In this document: one piece after another, positions 44,916 through 55,496 of the stretch | How positions within the stretch are numbered: the stretch's first letter is position 1 | How the letters are laid out: each line of letters starts with the position of its first letter | Assembly (NCBI RefSeq): GCF_900105495.1 | Contig: NZ_FNTF01000002.1 | Location: forward strand, 2,889,501-2,953,500 | From: Pseudomonas frederiksbergensis | Lineage (GTDB): Bacteria > Pseudomonadota > Gammaproteobacteria > Pseudomonadales > Pseudomonadaceae | Direction: 5' to 3' | Length of the DNA: 64,000 nt | Translations under genes and position numbers: made by a program | Notes under the pieces: generated by a model | What the model saw: the letters and a program-made list of their open reading frames with translations, nothing else | Databases searched by the model: none | What the model was told of the DNA's origin: nothing

Positions 44916-46028
44916 ATGAGTGGTGACTTCCTCGCTCTGGCACAGCCGGGCGTGCAACAACTTTCGCCTTACGTTCCGGGCAAGCCCGTGGACGAACTGG
45001 CGCGCGAGCTGGACATCGATCCGGCCAGCATCGTCAAACTGGCCAGCAACGAAAACCCGTTGGGCGCCAGTCCCAAGGCGCTGGCGGCAATTCGCGAAGA
45101 ATTGGCCGAGCTGACCCGTTATCCGGACGGCAACGGTTTTGCGCTCAAGACCCTGCTGGCCGATCAGTGCCGCGTCGAGCTCAATCAGGTGACGCTGGGC
45201 AACGGTTCCAACGACATTCTGGAACTGGTCGCCCGTGCCTATCTGGCGCCGGGTCTGAACGCGGTATTCAGCGAGCACGCGTTTGCGGTCTATCCCATCG
45301 TGACCCAGGCCGTTGGTGCCACGGCCAAAGTGATCCCGGCCAAAGACTGGGGCCACGATCTGCCGGCCATGCTGGCTGCGATCGATGCCGATACCCGCGT
45401 GGTGTTCATCGCCAACCCGAACAACCCGACCGGAACCTGGTTCGGCGCCGAAGCGCTGGACGAGTTTCTGCAGGACGTGCCGGAACACGTGCTGGTGGTG
45501 CTGGACGAGGCCTACATCGAATACGCCGAAGGCAGCGACTTGCCGGATGGCCTGGATTTCCTGGCGGCGTACCCGAACCTGCTGGTATCGCGCACCTTCT
45601 CCAAGGCCTATGGCCTGGCGGCATTGCGGGTCGGCTATGGTTTGTCCACGGCGGTGGTTGCGGATGTGCTGAACCGAGTGCGTCAGCCATTCAACGTCAA
45701 CAGCCTGGCCCTGGCCGCTGCGTGCGCTGCGCTGCAAGACGTCGAATACCTGGCCGAAAGCCGTCGCCTGAACGAATCAGGTATGCAGCAACTGGAAGCA
45801 GGTTTCCGTGAGCTGGGGTTGAGCTGGATTCCGTCCAAGGGCAACTTCATCTGCGTCGATCTGGGCCGTGTTGCGGCTCCGGTCTTCCAGGGCTTGTTGC
45901 GCGAAGGCGTGATCGTGCGTCCGGTGGCCAATTACGGCATGCCGAACCACTTGCGCATCACCATCGGTCTGCCGGCGGAAAACAGCCGCTTCCTCGAAGC
46001 GCTGACCAAGGTTCTGGCTCGTGGTTGA
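44916..46028 (+). CDS. hisC: Histidinol-phosphate aminotransferase (hisC2 type)
   Basis: A 370-residue PLP aminotransferase. The substrate motif is LASNENPLGASPKA; the PLP pocket includes FIANPNNPTGTW and LDEAYIEYA. The PLP lysine is Lys230 in SRTFSKAYGLAALRVGYG. In this location (between pheA and tyrA) the Pseudomonas enzyme is the broad-specificity HisC copy, able to transaminate aromatic amino acids as well as histidinol phosphate. A second hisC in the his operon is likely elsewhere; that is inference. It overlaps the next gene by eight bases. Confidence 0.93.
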   Translation: MSGDFLALAQPGVQQLSPYVPGKPVDELARELDIDPASIVKLASNENPLGASPKALAAIREELAELTRYPDGNGFALKTLLADQCRVELNQVTLGNGSNDILELVARAYLAPGLNAVFSEHAFAVYPIVTQAVGATAKVIPAKDWGHDLPAMLAAIDADTRVVFIANPNNPTGTWFGAEALDEFLQDVPEHVLVVLDEAYIEYAEGSDLPDGLDFLAAYPNLLVSRTFSKAYGLAALRVGYGLSTAVVADVLNRVRQPFNVNSLALAAACAALQDVEYLAESRRLNESGMQQLEAGFRELGLSWIPSKGNFICVDLGRVAAPVFQGLLREGVIVRPVANYGMPNHLRITIGLPAENSRFLEALTKVLARG

Positions 46029-48264
46029 TGTCACTGCACTGCAATCTGCTGAACCTATGATCGGTCGCCTAGTGGTGGTCGGTCTCGGGCTGATCGGCGG
46101 TTCGTTTGCCAAGGGTTTGCGTGAAAGCGGCCTGTGCCGCGAAGTGGTCGGGGTCGATCTCGACCCACAGTCGCGCAAACTGGCGGTTGAGTTGGGTGTG
46201 GTGGATCGCTGCGAAGAAGACCTGGCCGCTGCATGCCAGGGCGCCGACGTGATTCAACTGGCCGTGCCGATCCTCGCCATGGAAAAAATGCTCGGCCAAT
46301 TGGCCGGCATGGACCTGGGGCAAGCGATTCTGACCGACGTCGGCAGCGCCAAAGGCAATGTGGTGCGCGCGGCAACCGAGGCGTTTGGCGGCATGCCGAC
46401 GCGTTTCGTGCCGGGTCACCCGATTGCCGGTTCCGAGCAGAGCGGGGTGGAAGCCTCTAACTCAGAGCTGTTCCGTCGCCATAAAGTGATTCTGACGCCG
46501 CTGGATCAAACCGATCCGGCAGCGCTGGCAGTGGTCGACCGGTTGTGGCGCGAATTGGGCGCCGATGTCGAGCACATGCAGGTCGAGCGTCATGACGAAG
46601 TGTTGGCGGCGACCAGCCATTTGCCACACTTGCTGGCGTTCGGTTTGGTCGATTCGTTGGCCAAGCGCAATGAAAACCTTGAGATCTTCCGTTACGCTGC
46701 GGGCGGTTTCCGTGATTTCACAAGAATCGCGGGTAGCGACCCGGTCATGTGGCACGACATCTTCCTCGCCAACCGCGAAGCTGTCCTGCGCACACTCGAT
46801 ACATTTCGCAGCGACCTCGACGCCTTGCGCGACGCGGTCGATGCAGGGGATGGGCACCAATTATTGGGCGTGTTCACTCGCGCCCGGGTTGCCCGCGAAC
46901 ATTTCAGTAAAATCCTTGCCCGCCGGGCTTATGTGGACGCTATGAATTCCAACGACCTGATTTTCCTGGCACAACCTGGTGGCCGCCTGACTGGGCGGAT
47001 TCGAGTACCGGGCGACAAATCGATTTCCCACCGTTCGATCATGCTCGGCTCCCTGGCTGAAGGCGTCACCGAAGTGGAAGGTTTCCTCGAGGGCGAAGAT
47101 GCCCTGGCAACCTTGCAAGCCTTCCGCGACATGGGCGTCGTGATCGAAGGTCCGCACCACGGTCGCGTGACCATTCATGGCGTCGGCCTGCATGGCCTGA
47201 AGCCTGCGCCGGGCCCGATCTATCTGGGCAACTCCGGCACGTCGATGCGTCTGCTGTCTGGCCTGTTGGCTGCGCAGAACTTCGACAGCACCCTGACGGG
47301 CGATGCTTCGCTGTCCAAGCGTCCGATGAATCGCGTGGCCAATCCGCTGCGTGAAATGGGCGCCGTGATCGAGACCGCTGCTGAAGGTCGTCCGCCGATG
47401 ATCATTCGCGGCGGCAACAAACTCAAAGGCCTGACCTACACCATGCCGATGGCCAGCGCCCAGGTTAAATCCTGCCTGCTGCTGGCGGGTCTGTACGCCG
47501 AAGGCAAGACCACCGTCACCGAGCCGGCGCCAACCCGCGACCACACCGAGCGCATGCTGCGCGGCTTCGGCTACCCGGTCAGCGTCAACGGTGCTACCGC
47601 TTCGGTCGAATCCGGCCACAAGCTGACCGCGACCCACATTGAAGTGCCGGGCGACATCTCGTCCTCCGCGTTCTTCCTGGTAGCGGCGTCGATCGCCGAA
47701 GGTTCGGAGCTGGTGCTTGAGCACGTCGGCATCAACCCGACCCGTACCGGCGTGATCGACATCCTGCGTCTGATGGGCGCTGATATCACTCTTGAAAACC
47801 AGCGTGAAGTCGGCGGTGAGCCAGTGGCGGATCTGCGCGTACGTGCAGCTAAACTCAAAGGTATCGAGATTCCCGAGGCGCTGGTTCCACTGGCCATTGA
47901 CGAATTCCCGGTGTTGTTCGTCGCCGCCGCCTGTGCCGAAGGGCGCACCATCCTGCGTGGCGCCGAAGAGCTGCGGGTCAAGGAGTCTGACCGTATTCAG
48001 GTCATGGCGGATGGCTTGCTGGCACTGGGCGTAAAATGTGAACCGACCCCGGACGGCATCATCATCGACGGCGGCCAGATCGGCGGCGGCGAAGTGCACG
48101 GGCACGGCGATCACCGGATCGCCATGGCCTTCAGCGTGGCTTCGCTGCGCGCCACTGCGCCGATCCGCATCCATGATTGCGCCAACGTCGCGACGTCGTT
48201 CCCGAACTTCCTCGCGCTGTGCGCGCAGGTCGGTATCCGTGTTGCACAAGAGGCTCAGTCGTGA
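46021..48264 (+). CDS. tyrA-aroA: Fused prephenate dehydrogenase / EPSP synthase
   Basis: A 747-residue fusion. Residues about 10-300 are prephenate/arogenate dehydrogenase: dinucleotide fold [16 protein letters not shown], then [11 protein letters not shown] and the catalytic His region [13 protein letters not shown]. From about 308 ([12 protein letters not shown]) it is 3-phosphoshikimate 1-carboxyvinyltransferase (EPSP synthase): [30 protein letters not shown] and [11 protein letters not shown]. The fusion is normal in Pseudomonas. Met308 (ATG 46942) could be an internal start giving free AroA. The GTG at 46021 overlaps hisC; ATG 46057 is an alternative start. The stop overlaps cmk. Confidence 0.96.
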   Translation: MVDVTALQSAEPMIGRLVVVGLGLIGGSFAKGLRESGLCREVVGVDLDPQSRKLAVELGVVDRCEEDLAAACQGADVIQLAVPILAMEKMLGQLAGMDLGQAILTDVGSAKGNVVRAATEAFGGMPTRFVPGHPIAGSEQSGVEASNSELFRRHKVILTPLDQTDPAALAVVDRLWRELGADVEHMQVERHDEVLAATSHLPHLLAFGLVDSLAKRNENLEIFRYAAGGFRDFTRIAGSDPVMWHDIFLANREAVLRTLDTFRSDLDALRDAVDAGDGHQLLGVFTRARVAREHFSKILARRAYVDAMNSNDLIFLAQPGGRLTGRIRVPGDKSISHRSIMLGSLAEGVTEVEGFLEGEDALATLQAFRDMGVVIEGPHHGRVTIHGVGLHGLKPAPGPIYLGNSGTSMRLLSGLLAAQNFDSTLTGDASLSKRPMNRVANPLREMGAVIETAAEGRPPMIIRGGNKLKGLTYTMPMASAQVKSCLLLAGLYAEGKTTVTEPAPTRDHTERMLRGFGYPVSVNGATASVESGHKLTATHIEVPGDISSSAFFLVAASIAEGSELVLEHVGINPTRTGVIDILRLMGADITLENQREVGGEPVADLRVRAAKLKGIEIPEALVPLAIDEFPVLFVAAACAEGRTILRGAEELRVKESDRIQVMADGLLALGVKCEPTPDGIIIDGGQIGGGEVHGHGDHRIAMAFSVASLRATAPIRIHDCANVATSFPNFLALCAQVGIRVAQEAQS

Positions 48265-48950
48265 TTATCAAGCCACCGGTCATCACCATCGACGGGCCTA
48301 GCGGTTCGGGCAAAGGCACTATTGCCGGGATTCTGGCCAAGCGCCTGGGCTGGTGCCTGCTGGATTCCGGTGCGCTGTACCGTCTGTTGGCATTCGCTGC
48401 GCGTAATCATGGCGTCGATCTGACCAATGAAGAGTCGCTGAAGCTGCTTGCCGCTCATCTGGACGTGCAATTCGTCGGTGCGACCGAAGGTCATCCGCAG
48501 CGGATCATTCTCGAAGGTGACGATGTCACTGATGATCTGCGCAACGAACAAGTTGGCGCCTGGGCTTCCCAGGTCGCTGCGCTGCCGGCGGTGCGTGACG
48601 CGCTGCTCCAGCGCCAGCGGGCGTTCCAGGAGGCTCCGGGCCTGGTGGCCGATGGTCGCGACATGGGCACGGTGGTTTTTCCCGATGCGCCGCTGAAGAT
48701 ATTCCTCACTGCCAGTGCCGAGGAGCGTGCGCGCCGTCGATACTTGCAGTTGAAGGGCAAAGTCGATGGTGTTAGTCTGTCGAGTCTGCTAGATGAGATA
48801 CGTGTCCGCGATGAGCGTGACACCCAGCGAGCGGTAGCCCCGCTCAAACCGGCGGCTGACGCCATACAGCTGGATTCCACGGAATTATCCATCGATCAGG
48901 TGCTGGAACGCATCATGAGCGAGATCGCCATTCGCGATATCGCCGGGTGA
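48261..48950 (+). CDS. cmk: Cytidylate kinase
   Basis: A 229-residue nucleoside monophosphate kinase that phosphorylates CMP and dCMP. P-loop [20 protein letters not shown] is near the start. The NMP-binding region [28 protein letters not shown] and the [13 protein letters not shown] lid follow. GTG 48261 overlaps the fusion gene's TGA and gives the family start [15 protein letters not shown]; the frame upstream of it lies inside aroA. It is followed 120 bases later by rpsA, the classical cmk-rpsA pairing. Confidence 0.97.
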   Translation: MIIKPPVITIDGPSGSGKGTIAGILAKRLGWCLLDSGALYRLLAFAARNHGVDLTNEESLKLLAAHLDVQFVGATEGHPQRIILEGDDVTDDLRNEQVGAWASQVAALPAVRDALLQRQRAFQEAPGLVADGRDMGTVVFPDAPLKIFLTASAEERARRRYLQLKGKVDGVSLSSLLDEIRVRDERDTQRAVAPLKPAADAIQLDSTELSIDQVLERIMSEIAIRDIAG

Positions 48951-49070
48951 CCAAGAAGCGACTCAGGGGACCAGTCATAGTCCTGCGCCGTTTCTTCAAA
49001 TGAACATAACCCACGTCGTCTGGGATGTGGAGATGGGCGTATCCTTCGCCCTTATTCAACAGGAATTAAA

Positions 49071-50765
49071 ATGAGCGAAAGCTTTGCGGAACTCTTTGAA
49101 GAAAGCCTAAAAACCCTGAACCTTCAGGCAGGCTCCATCATCACCGGTGTTATCGTTGATATCGATTACCAGGCTCGCTGGGTAACCGTTCACGCTGGCC
49201 TGAAGTCTGAAGCACTCATCCCGCTTGAGCAGTTCTACAACGATGCTGGCGAACTGACTATCAACGTCGGTGACGAAGTTCACGTTGCTCTGGACTCGGT
49301 TGAAGACGGCTTTGGTGAAACCAAGCTGTCCCGTGAAAAAGCCAAGCGCGCTGAATGCTGGATTGTTCTGGAAGCAGCCTTCGCAGCCGAAGAAGTGGTC
49401 AAGGGCGTTATCAACGGTAAGGTTAAAGGCGGCTTCACTGTCGACGTTAACGGCATCCGTGCGTTCCTGCCAGGTTCTCTGGTTGACGTCCGTCCTGTGC
49501 GCGACACCACGCACCTGGAAGGCAAAGAGCTGGAATTCAAGGTCATCAAGCTTGACCAGAAACGCAACAACGTTGTCGTTTCCCGTCGTAGCGTCCTCGA
49601 AGCCGAGAACTCCGCCGAGCGTGAAGCTCTGCTGGAATCCCTGCAGGAAGGCCAACAAGTCAAAGGTATCGTCAAGAACCTCACCGATTACGGCGCATTC
49701 GTCGATCTGGGTGGCGTCGATGGCCTGCTGCACATTACCGACATGGCTTGGAAGCGTATCAAGCATCCTTCCGAAATCGTCAACGTTGGCGACGAGATCG
49801 ATGTCAAGGTTCTGAAGTACGATCGCGAACGCAATCGTGTTTCCCTGGGCCTCAAGCAACTGGGCGAAGATCCATGGGTTGCTATCAAAGCCCGTTACCC
49901 AGAAAGCACCCGCGTTACCGCTCGTGTAACCAACCTGACCGACTACGGCTGCTTCGCTGAGCTGGAAGAAGGCGTTGAAGGCCTGGTACACGTTTCCGAA
50001 ATGGACTGGACCAACAAGAACATCCACCCTTCGAAAGTCGTACAAGTCGGCGACGAAGTGGAAGTTATGGTTCTGGACATCGACGAAGAGCGTCGTCGTA
50101 TCTCCCTCGGCATCAAGCAGTGCAAATCTAACCCCTGGGAAGATTTCTCTGGCCAGTTCAACAAGGGCGATAAAATCTCCGGCACCATCAAGTCGATCAC
50201 CGATTTCGGTATCTTCATTGGTCTGGACGGCGGCATCGACGGTCTGGTTCACCTGTCCGACATCTCCTGGAACGAAGTGGGCGAAGAAGCCGTTCGCCGC
50301 TTCAAGAAGGGCGACGAGCTGGACACCGTTATCCTGTCGGTTGACCCAGAGCGCGAGCGCATCTCCCTGGGTATCAAGCAACTGGAAAGCGATCCGTTCT
50401 CCGAGTACGTTCAAGAGAACGACAAAGGCGCAATCGTTAAAGGCATCGTGAAAGAAGTTGACGCTAAAGGCGCCATCATCACTCTGGCCGACGATATCGA
50501 AGCGACTCTGAAAGCCTCCGAAATCAGCCGTGACCGCGTTGAAGACGCGCGCAACGTTCTGAAAGAAGGCCAGGAAGTAGAAGCCAAGATCATCAGCGTT
50601 GACCGCAAGAGCCGTGTAATCCAGCTCTCCATCAAGTCGAAAGACGATGCTGAAGAGAAAGAAGCAATCCAGAGCCTGCGCGACAAGCCAGCTTCGGATA
50701 CCGCTGCTCCTGGTCCTACCACTCTGGGCGACCTGTTGCGTGCACAAATGGAAAAGCAGAACTAA
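49071..50765 (+). CDS. rpsA: 30S ribosomal protein S1
   Basis: A 564-residue RNA-binding protein made of six S1 (OB-fold) domains, which brings mRNA to the 30S subunit. The repeats are visible through their recurring cores: [92 protein letters not shown] and [15 protein letters not shown]. Length is usual for the genus. Codon use is highly biased, as expected for a highly expressed gene. A strong terminator follows. Confidence 0.98.
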   Translation: MSESFAELFEESLKTLNLQAGSIITGVIVDIDYQARWVTVHAGLKSEALIPLEQFYNDAGELTINVGDEVHVALDSVEDGFGETKLSREKAKRAECWIVLEAAFAAEEVVKGVINGKVKGGFTVDVNGIRAFLPGSLVDVRPVRDTTHLEGKELEFKVIKLDQKRNNVVVSRRSVLEAENSAEREALLESLQEGQQVKGIVKNLTDYGAFVDLGGVDGLLHITDMAWKRIKHPSEIVNVGDEIDVKVLKYDRERNRVSLGLKQLGEDPWVAIKARYPESTRVTARVTNLTDYGCFAELEEGVEGLVHVSEMDWTNKNIHPSKVVQVGDEVEVMVLDIDEERRRISLGIKQCKSNPWEDFSGQFNKGDKISGTIKSITDFGIFIGLDGGIDGLVHLSDISWNEVGEEAVRRFKKGDELDTVILSVDPERERISLGIKQLESDPFSEYVQENDKGAIVKGIVKEVDAKGAIITLADDIEATLKASEISRDRVEDARNVLKEGQEVEAKIISVDRKSRVIQLSIKSKDDAEEKEAIQSLRDKPASDTAAPGPTTLGDLLRAQMEKQN

Positions 50766-50782
50766 GTTCTGTCAGACCATAG

Positions 50783-50811
50783 AAAAAGGGCGACTTCGGT
50801 CGCCCTTTTTT
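50783..50811 (+). terminator. Intrinsic terminator of rpsA
   Basis: AAAAAGGGCGAC-TTCG-GTCGCCCTTTTTT: a perfect stem closed by a TTCG tetraloop with a T6 tail, 17 bases after the rpsA stop. It ends the supraoperon. Confidence 0.95.
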
Positions 50812-50983
50812 GTGGCCGGGATTTGCTGATCTTGATGGTTTCGCAATCCTGCGATTGATTGTCATGAAACCAATCCTCCCCACAAGTTGTCTCTTTCTTT
50901 AAGCGGATCAATCGTTTATTTGCAGCTAGGCTTTAGCTTGAAGCGAACGACCGTCGGGTGACACGTCCGACCTAAGGAAGCGA

Positions 50984-51262
50984 ATGAACAAGCTCATTGT
51001 CGTCATGGCAGTACTGACATTGGCGGGCTGTACCACTAGCGCCAAGACTCATGCGGTGCGTGGGGTCAGTGGTATCGAGATCGATTGTTCGGGGTTGGGG
51101 TCGGGATGGGAGAAGTGTCACAAGCGAGCGAACAAGGAGTGCAAGGCGGCGGGCTACAAAGTTGTGGCCAGGTCCGATGATGCCAAAGATGAGGATGAAT
51201 ACCTCTTTGGCTTCAATCCCGCGGGCTATCTGACGCGCACCATGCTGGTTATCTGCAGGTGA
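50984..51262 (+). CDS. Small predicted lipoprotein, 92 aa
   Basis: A 92-residue exported protein: MNKLIVVMAVLTLAGC with lipidation Cys16. The mature part has three further cysteines in the core (DCSGLGSGWEKCHKRANKECKAAGY) and one at the end (VICR), so two disulfides are possible in the periplasm. No function is known. It stands alone between the rpsA terminator and ihfB. TAAGGA upstream of ATG 50984 is a good ribosome site. Confidence 0.78.
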   Translation: MNKLIVVMAVLTLAGCTTSAKTHAVRGVSGIEIDCSGLGSGWEKCHKRANKECKAAGYKVVARSDDAKDEDEYLFGFNPAGYLTRTMLVICR

Positions 51263-51413
51263 GCCCGCAAGGGCGTGACAGCGTTCCAGTGATCTGAAAT
51301 CGTGCATCTCTTTATGGGTAAAGATATGTCAAAACTCGGGCTGTTCAAATTCATCGGGGCGTGCTAAAACCTTTGAAGCGCTGATCTAGCTGCTTGAAAA
51401 AGAAGGGAAAAAT

Positions 51414-51710
51414 ATGACGAAGTCGGAGTTGATCGAACGAATTGTCACCCATCAAGGGCTGCTCTCATCCAAGGATGTGGAGCTGGCCATCAAGACCATG
51501 CTTGAACAAATGTCCCAATGTCTGGCCACCGGTGATCGCATCGAGATCCGTGGGTTTGGCAGCTTCTCCTTGCACTACCGCGCACCGCGCGTAGGGCGCA
51601 ATCCAAAAACCGGTCAGTCCGTCAGCCTCGACGGCAAGTTCGTGCCGCATTTCAAGCCAGGCAAAGAATTGCGTGACCGTGTGAACGAGGATGAGGAGGA
51701 AGGTCTTTGA
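51414..51710 (+). CDS. ihfB: Integration host factor subunit beta
   Basis: A 98-residue DNA-bending protein of the HU/IHF family, which works as a heterodimer with IhfA. The start [15 protein letters not shown] and the beta-arm region [24 protein letters not shown] are characteristic of the beta subunit, with the intercalating Pro in the arm (NPKTG). AAGAAGGGA upstream is a fair ribosome site. In Pseudomonas this gene marks the left boundary of the O-antigen locus, as it does here. Confidence 0.96.
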   Translation: MTKSELIERIVTHQGLLSSKDVELAIKTMLEQMSQCLATGDRIEIRGFGSFSLHYRAPRVGRNPKTGQSVSLDGKFVPHFKPGKELRDRVNEDEEEGL

Positions 51711-51737
51711 CGGCGTCTGTTATACAAGGAACCGCTC

Positions 51738-51977
51738 ATGCGTAACCTCAAGCGCGTACTGCTCGCCGTATTCGTCCTGTTGCTGGTTTTGGCGATCCTG
51801 GCGTTCGTTCTCGAGAATCAGCAATCGGTTTCCTTGCTGTTCCTGGGTTGGGCGGGGCCGCAACTACCGGTATCGCTGGTCATGGTCATTGCGTTGCTGA
51901 TCGGGATGGTGATCGGGCCGATTCTTGGCTGGTTTCTGGGGCGTACATCCAGAGCTTCCCGCAAGCGCCTTGTCTGA
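51738..51977 (+). CDS. LapA domain (DUF1049) membrane protein
   Basis: A 79-residue inner-membrane protein with two hydrophobic segments (VLLAVFVLLLVLAILAFVLE at about 7-26 and a second, LVMVIALLIGMVIGPILGWFLG, at about 45-66) and a basic tail. This matches the lipopolysaccharide assembly protein A (LapA/YciS) domain. In E. coli LapA and LapB tune LPS synthesis by controlling LpxC. There is no lapB here; the next gene block makes surface polysaccharide. ihfB ends 27 bases upstream. Confidence 0.87.
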   Translation: MRNLKRVLLAVFVLLLVLAILAFVLENQQSVSLLFLGWAGPQLPVSLVMVIALLIGMVIGPILGWFLGRTSRASRKRLV

Positions 51978-52159
51978 TTACGACATAACGCGCAAGGCGC
52001 ACTGAGCTTTCGCCACAGCTTGTCTATATCCATTAGTAAAACCGTCATTAAGCTGTAAAATGCTGTGCTTGTCCGATAGTGGCATATTCCCATATCGGTT
52101 CAGAATGACTCTGTCAGAAGCCTCTGCTGACTTGATGGCTTTGGAATTCATGGATTAGA

Positions 52160-52210
52160 CAGCGCTCGGTTGGCGGCCCTGTCAGTAACTCAAGGGTATG
52201 GTTTCGCGTG
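52160..52210 (+). promoter_or_regulatory. JUMPstart-like leader upstream of the polysaccharide locus
   Basis: CAGCGCTCGGTTGGCGGCCC ... CAAGGGTATGGTTTCGCGTG resembles the JUMPstart consensus (CAGTGCTCTGGTAGCTG...GGCGGTAGCGTG) found before surface-polysaccharide operons, but the ops core GGCGGTAG is poorly kept. The final GTG is the rmlB start codon. If functional, it would recruit RfaH for antitermination. Confidence 0.4.
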
Positions 52211-53284
52211 AAAATTCTAGTAACCGGCGGCGCCGGGTTTATCGGTTCGGCAGTCATCCGTCATATCATCTCCAACACTACTGACTCTGTCGTTAACCTC
52301 GATAAGCTTACTTACGCCGGTAACCTTGAGTCATTGGCCGAAGTAAGCCAGAACTCACGTTACGTATTCGAGCGTGTCGACATCTGCGACCGCGATCAGG
52401 TTGACCGCGTCCTGCTTGAACATCAACCGGATGCGATCATGCATCTGGCCGCTGAGTCCCACGTCGATCGCTCGATCTCTGGCCCGTCTGAATTCATCCA
52501 GACCAACATCATCGGCACTTACACCCTGCTGGAAGCTGCACGCCACTATTGGGCTGCGCTGGATGATGCGCGTAAAGCCGACTTCCGCTTTCACCATATT
52601 TCGACTGACGAAGTTTACGGAGACCTCGAAGGTCCGGAAGATCTCTTCACCGAAACCACGCCGTATCAGCCAAGCTCGCCATACTCCGCCAGCAAGGCCA
52701 GTTCCGATCACCTGGTTCGCGCCTGGAGCCGTACGTATGGCTTGCCGACCCTGGTCACCAACTGCTCCAACAACTACGGCCCATGCCATTTTCCTGAGAA
52801 GTTGATCCCGCTGATCATTCTCAATGCATTGGAAGGCAAACCGCTGCCGGTCTACGGCAAAGGCGACCAGGTCCGCGACTGGCTCTACGTCGAAGACCAC
52901 GCCCGCGCACTGTACAAAGTCGTGACCGAAGGCGTTATCGGCGAGACGTACAACATCGGTGGCCATAACGAAAAGCAAAACATCGAAGTGGTGTATGCAC
53001 TGTGCGCACTGCTCGACGAACTTCGTCCGGACTCTGCTTACCGTCCACATGCCAGCCTGATTACCTACGTTCAGGATCGCCCCGGTCATGATTTGCGCTA
53101 CGCGATCGACGCCAGCAAGATCCAGCGTGAACTGGGTTGGACGCCGGAAGAAACCTTTGAAACCGGTATCCGCAAAACGGTTGAGTGGTATCTCGATAAC
53201 ACTGGATGGGTCGCTCACGTGAAGAGCGGTAGCTATCAGCAGTGGATCGACCAGAATTACGCAGACCGCTCGAACAAGGCATGA
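52208..53284 (+). CDS. rmlB: dTDP-glucose 4,6-dehydratase
   Basis: A 358-residue NAD-dependent short-chain epimerase/dehydratase that converts dTDP-glucose to dTDP-4-keto-6-deoxyglucose. The NAD fold [13 protein letters not shown] is near the start; active-site motifs are [11 protein letters not shown] (Asp-Glu) and the [12 protein letters not shown]yr-Lys pair. The C-terminal [11 protein letters not shown] fits RmlB. The start is a GTG at 52208. It is the first gene of the polysaccharide locus, and its stop overlaps rmlD. GC is still high, unlike the later genes. Confidence 0.96.
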   Translation: MKILVTGGAGFIGSAVIRHIISNTTDSVVNLDKLTYAGNLESLAEVSQNSRYVFERVDICDRDQVDRVLLEHQPDAIMHLAAESHVDRSISGPSEFIQTNIIGTYTLLEAARHYWAALDDARKADFRFHHISTDEVYGDLEGPEDLFTETTPYQPSSPYSASKASSDHLVRAWSRTYGLPTLVTNCSNNYGPCHFPEKLIPLIILNALEGKPLPVYGKGDQVRDWLYVEDHARALYKVVTEGVIGETYNIGGHNEKQNIEVVYALCALLDELRPDSAYRPHASLITYVQDRPGHDLRYAIDASKIQRELGWTPEETFETGIRKTVEWYLDNTGWVAHVKSGSYQQWIDQNYADRSNKA

Positions 53285-54174
53285 AAATCCTCCTTCTCGG
53301 AAAGAACGGCCAAGTGGGGTGGGAACTGCAACGTTCCCTCGCCCCACTTGGCGAGTTAATCGCCCTCGATCGGCATACGGTCGATGGTTTGTGCGGCGAC
53401 CTGTCTAATCTCGACGCATTACGCGCTACGATTCGAAACGTCATGCCCGACATTATCGTCAACGCTGCTGCCTATACCGCAGTTGACAAGGCTGAGTCTG
53501 AAGCTGAGCTAGCTGAATGTGTGAACGGTCATGCGTGCCATGTGATGGCTGAAGAGGCTGCTTCAATAGGTGCTTGGCTAATTCATTACTCGACCGACTA
53601 TGTCTTCAATGGTCGTGGTTCGGCACCGTGGAAGGAGACAGATGCGGTTGCGCCCTTGAGCCAATATGGCATCAGTAAAGCGTTTGGCGAGCGCGCCATC
53701 CTCTCGTCTGGTTGCAAGCATCTAATTTTTCGCACAAGTTGGGCTTATGGTGCTCGTGGCCATAACTTCGCAAAAACTATTCTGCGCCTAGCCAAGGAAC
53801 GACAAACCTTAGACGTCGTCTCCGATCAGATAGGAGCTCCAACCGGTGCTGACCTCATTGCTGATGTCACTGCGTTGGCGATTCAGCAGGTTTTGCAGCG
53901 GCCGGACCTGGCGGGACTTTATCATTTGACGGCAAGCGGCGAAGTTTCCTGGCACGATTATGCCATCTACATAGTCGGTTTCGCTCGAACCAATGGCGAG
54001 CAGCTTGCAGTTACGGTAATTAATCCGATAGAGACCAGCGCCTATCCGACACTAGCACGTCGTCCTCTGAATTCACGGCTGAGTACCCAAAAACTGCGCG
54101 ACAATTTTTGTCTACACTTGCCGGATTGGCAAAGTGGTGTTACCCGAATGCTTAGGGAAGTTTTGAATAAATGA
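53281..54174 (+). CDS. rmlD: dTDP-4-dehydrorhamnose reductase
   Basis: A 297-residue NAD(P)H-dependent reductase for the last step to dTDP-L-rhamnose. The dinucleotide motif [13 protein letters not shown] starts the protein. The domain includes [23 protein letters not shown] and the catalytic YGISKAFGE. It overlaps rmlB and rmlA by four bases each. Its substrate needs the epimerase RmlC, which is not adjacent here. Base composition is visibly more AT-rich than in rmlB, from about 53.5 kb onward. Confidence 0.94.
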   Translation: MKILLLGKNGQVGWELQRSLAPLGELIALDRHTVDGLCGDLSNLDALRATIRNVMPDIIVNAAAYTAVDKAESEAELAECVNGHACHVMAEEAASIGAWLIHYSTDYVFNGRGSAPWKETDAVAPLSQYGISKAFGERAILSSGCKHLIFRTSWAYGARGHNFAKTILRLAKERQTLDVVSDQIGAPTGADLIADVTALAIQQVLQRPDLAGLYHLTASGEVSWHDYAIYIVGFARTNGEQLAVTVINPIETSAYPTLARRPLNSRLSTQKLRDNFCLHLPDWQSGVTRMLREVLNK

Positions 54175-55061
54175 CGACGATAAACCGTAAGGGCATCATC
54201 CTCGCTGGCGGCTCCGGCACTCGTTTGCATCCGTTGACTCTTGGCGTATCCAAACAGATGCTGCCGATTTATGACAAGCCAATGATCTTTTATCCGTTGT
54301 CAGTGCTGATGCTTGCGGGCATTAGGGAGGTTCTGATCATCTCCACGCCTGACGACTTGCCGAACTTTCGTAAGCTGCTGGGGGATGGCAGCCTGTATGG
54401 CATCAAGCTGTCGTACGCTGAACAGCCAAGCCCGGATGGTCTGGCGCAGGCATTCATTATCGGTGAAAGGTTCATTGGTGATGATCCGTGCTGCCTAATC
54501 CTGGGCGACAACATATTCTACGGGCAGTACTTCACGGACCACTTGCGTTCCGCCAATAATCAAACACAAGGCGCGACCGTATTTGGCTATCACGTTTCAG
54601 ATCCGGAGCGTTTTGGTGTTATTGAGTTTGACGAAACCGGTAGGGCGCTGAGCATCGAAGAAAAACCGCTGAAGCCCAAGTCCAATTATGCGGTGACCGG
54701 TTTGTACTTCTACGACAACCAGGTTGTCGAGATCGCCAAGAGCATCAAGCCGTCCGAGCGCGGTGAACTGGAAATCACCGACGTCAACCGTGTTTATCTG
54801 GAGCAGAAAGCCCTTAAAGTCGAAATGCTTCGACGTGGATTTGCTTGGTTGGATACAGGGACTCACGATTCGCTGCTTGAAGCTAGTCATTTCGTGCATA
54901 CCATCGAGAAGCGTCAAGGCTTGAAGGTGGCTTGCTTGGAGGAGATTGCGTACAACAGCGGGTGGATCTCCGCAGCCGAGTTGGCAGCTCAGGCTCAACG
55001 TTTAGGAAAGACCGGTTATGGTCAATATTTGGAAAAGCTTTTAGAGACGCATCGCTGCTGA
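54171..55061 (+). CDS. rmlA: Glucose-1-phosphate thymidylyltransferase
   Basis: A 296-residue nucleotidyltransferase that makes dTDP-glucose. The signature [14 protein letters not shown] is at about 10-23, with [25 protein letters not shown] and the later [20 protein letters not shown]. Length is normal. It overlaps rmlD, so the three genes form one unit in the order B-D-A. In many Pseudomonas rmlC follows directly, but here a 435-base AT-rich gap follows instead. Confidence 0.96.
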   Translation: MTTINRKGIILAGGSGTRLHPLTLGVSKQMLPIYDKPMIFYPLSVLMLAGIREVLIISTPDDLPNFRKLLGDGSLYGIKLSYAEQPSPDGLAQAFIIGERFIGDDPCCLILGDNIFYGQYFTDHLRSANNQTQGATVFGYHVSDPERFGVIEFDETGRALSIEEKPLKPKSNYAVTGLYFYDNQVVEIAKSIKPSERGELEITDVNRVYLEQKALKVEMLRRGFAWLDTGTHDSLLEASHFVHTIEKRQGLKVACLEEIAYNSGWISAAELAAQAQRLGKTGYGQYLEKLLETHRC

Positions 55062-55496
55062 GATTGATCAATGCCGAAGGGTGATATTATTTTGATGGCT
55101 TCATTTATTTGTTTTCAAATAATTTTTATGTCCGGTCGGCGCCGGAGTTATTAATACGCGGTGCTACCTTGTAGAATGCCAGCATAAAATTTGGCCCCGT
55201 TAAGTGTTGAAGTCTCAATCACGATTGCTCCGCTTTTACTTTCCAAGGAAACCTCTTGTCGAGAGTCCTTGCAGTAAAGCGAGCAAGCCGAATATCCGAT
55301 AAGTGGTAGGGGCATGTCAATCAGAGCACGGATCAGGGGTGGCTGATTGGCTTGGACTGAGGTTGGGGCTGGGGCTGAAAACTCTCATGGTCGCTTCAAG
55401 CAATTTTTTGCATTGATTTACGATGCAGGAATGACTGGAAACATAACTGACCCCACTTACTGGATTCATCTGCCAGAAGGGGAATAAGGATTTAGC
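55062..55496. other. AT-rich gap between rmlA and manC
   Basis: A gap of 435 bases with no supportable gene and no trace of rmlC in the frames I read. Bases 55080-55130 are very AT-rich. A TGGGGCTGGGGCTG run lies near 55365. It probably contains the promoter of the GDP-sugar operon and marks the join between two blocks of different origin. Confidence 0.6.

Noticed and set aside
43806..45737. A 643-codon minus frame across pheA and hisC
   Set aside because: It spans two well-supported genes and a gene boundary; an artefact of codon bias.
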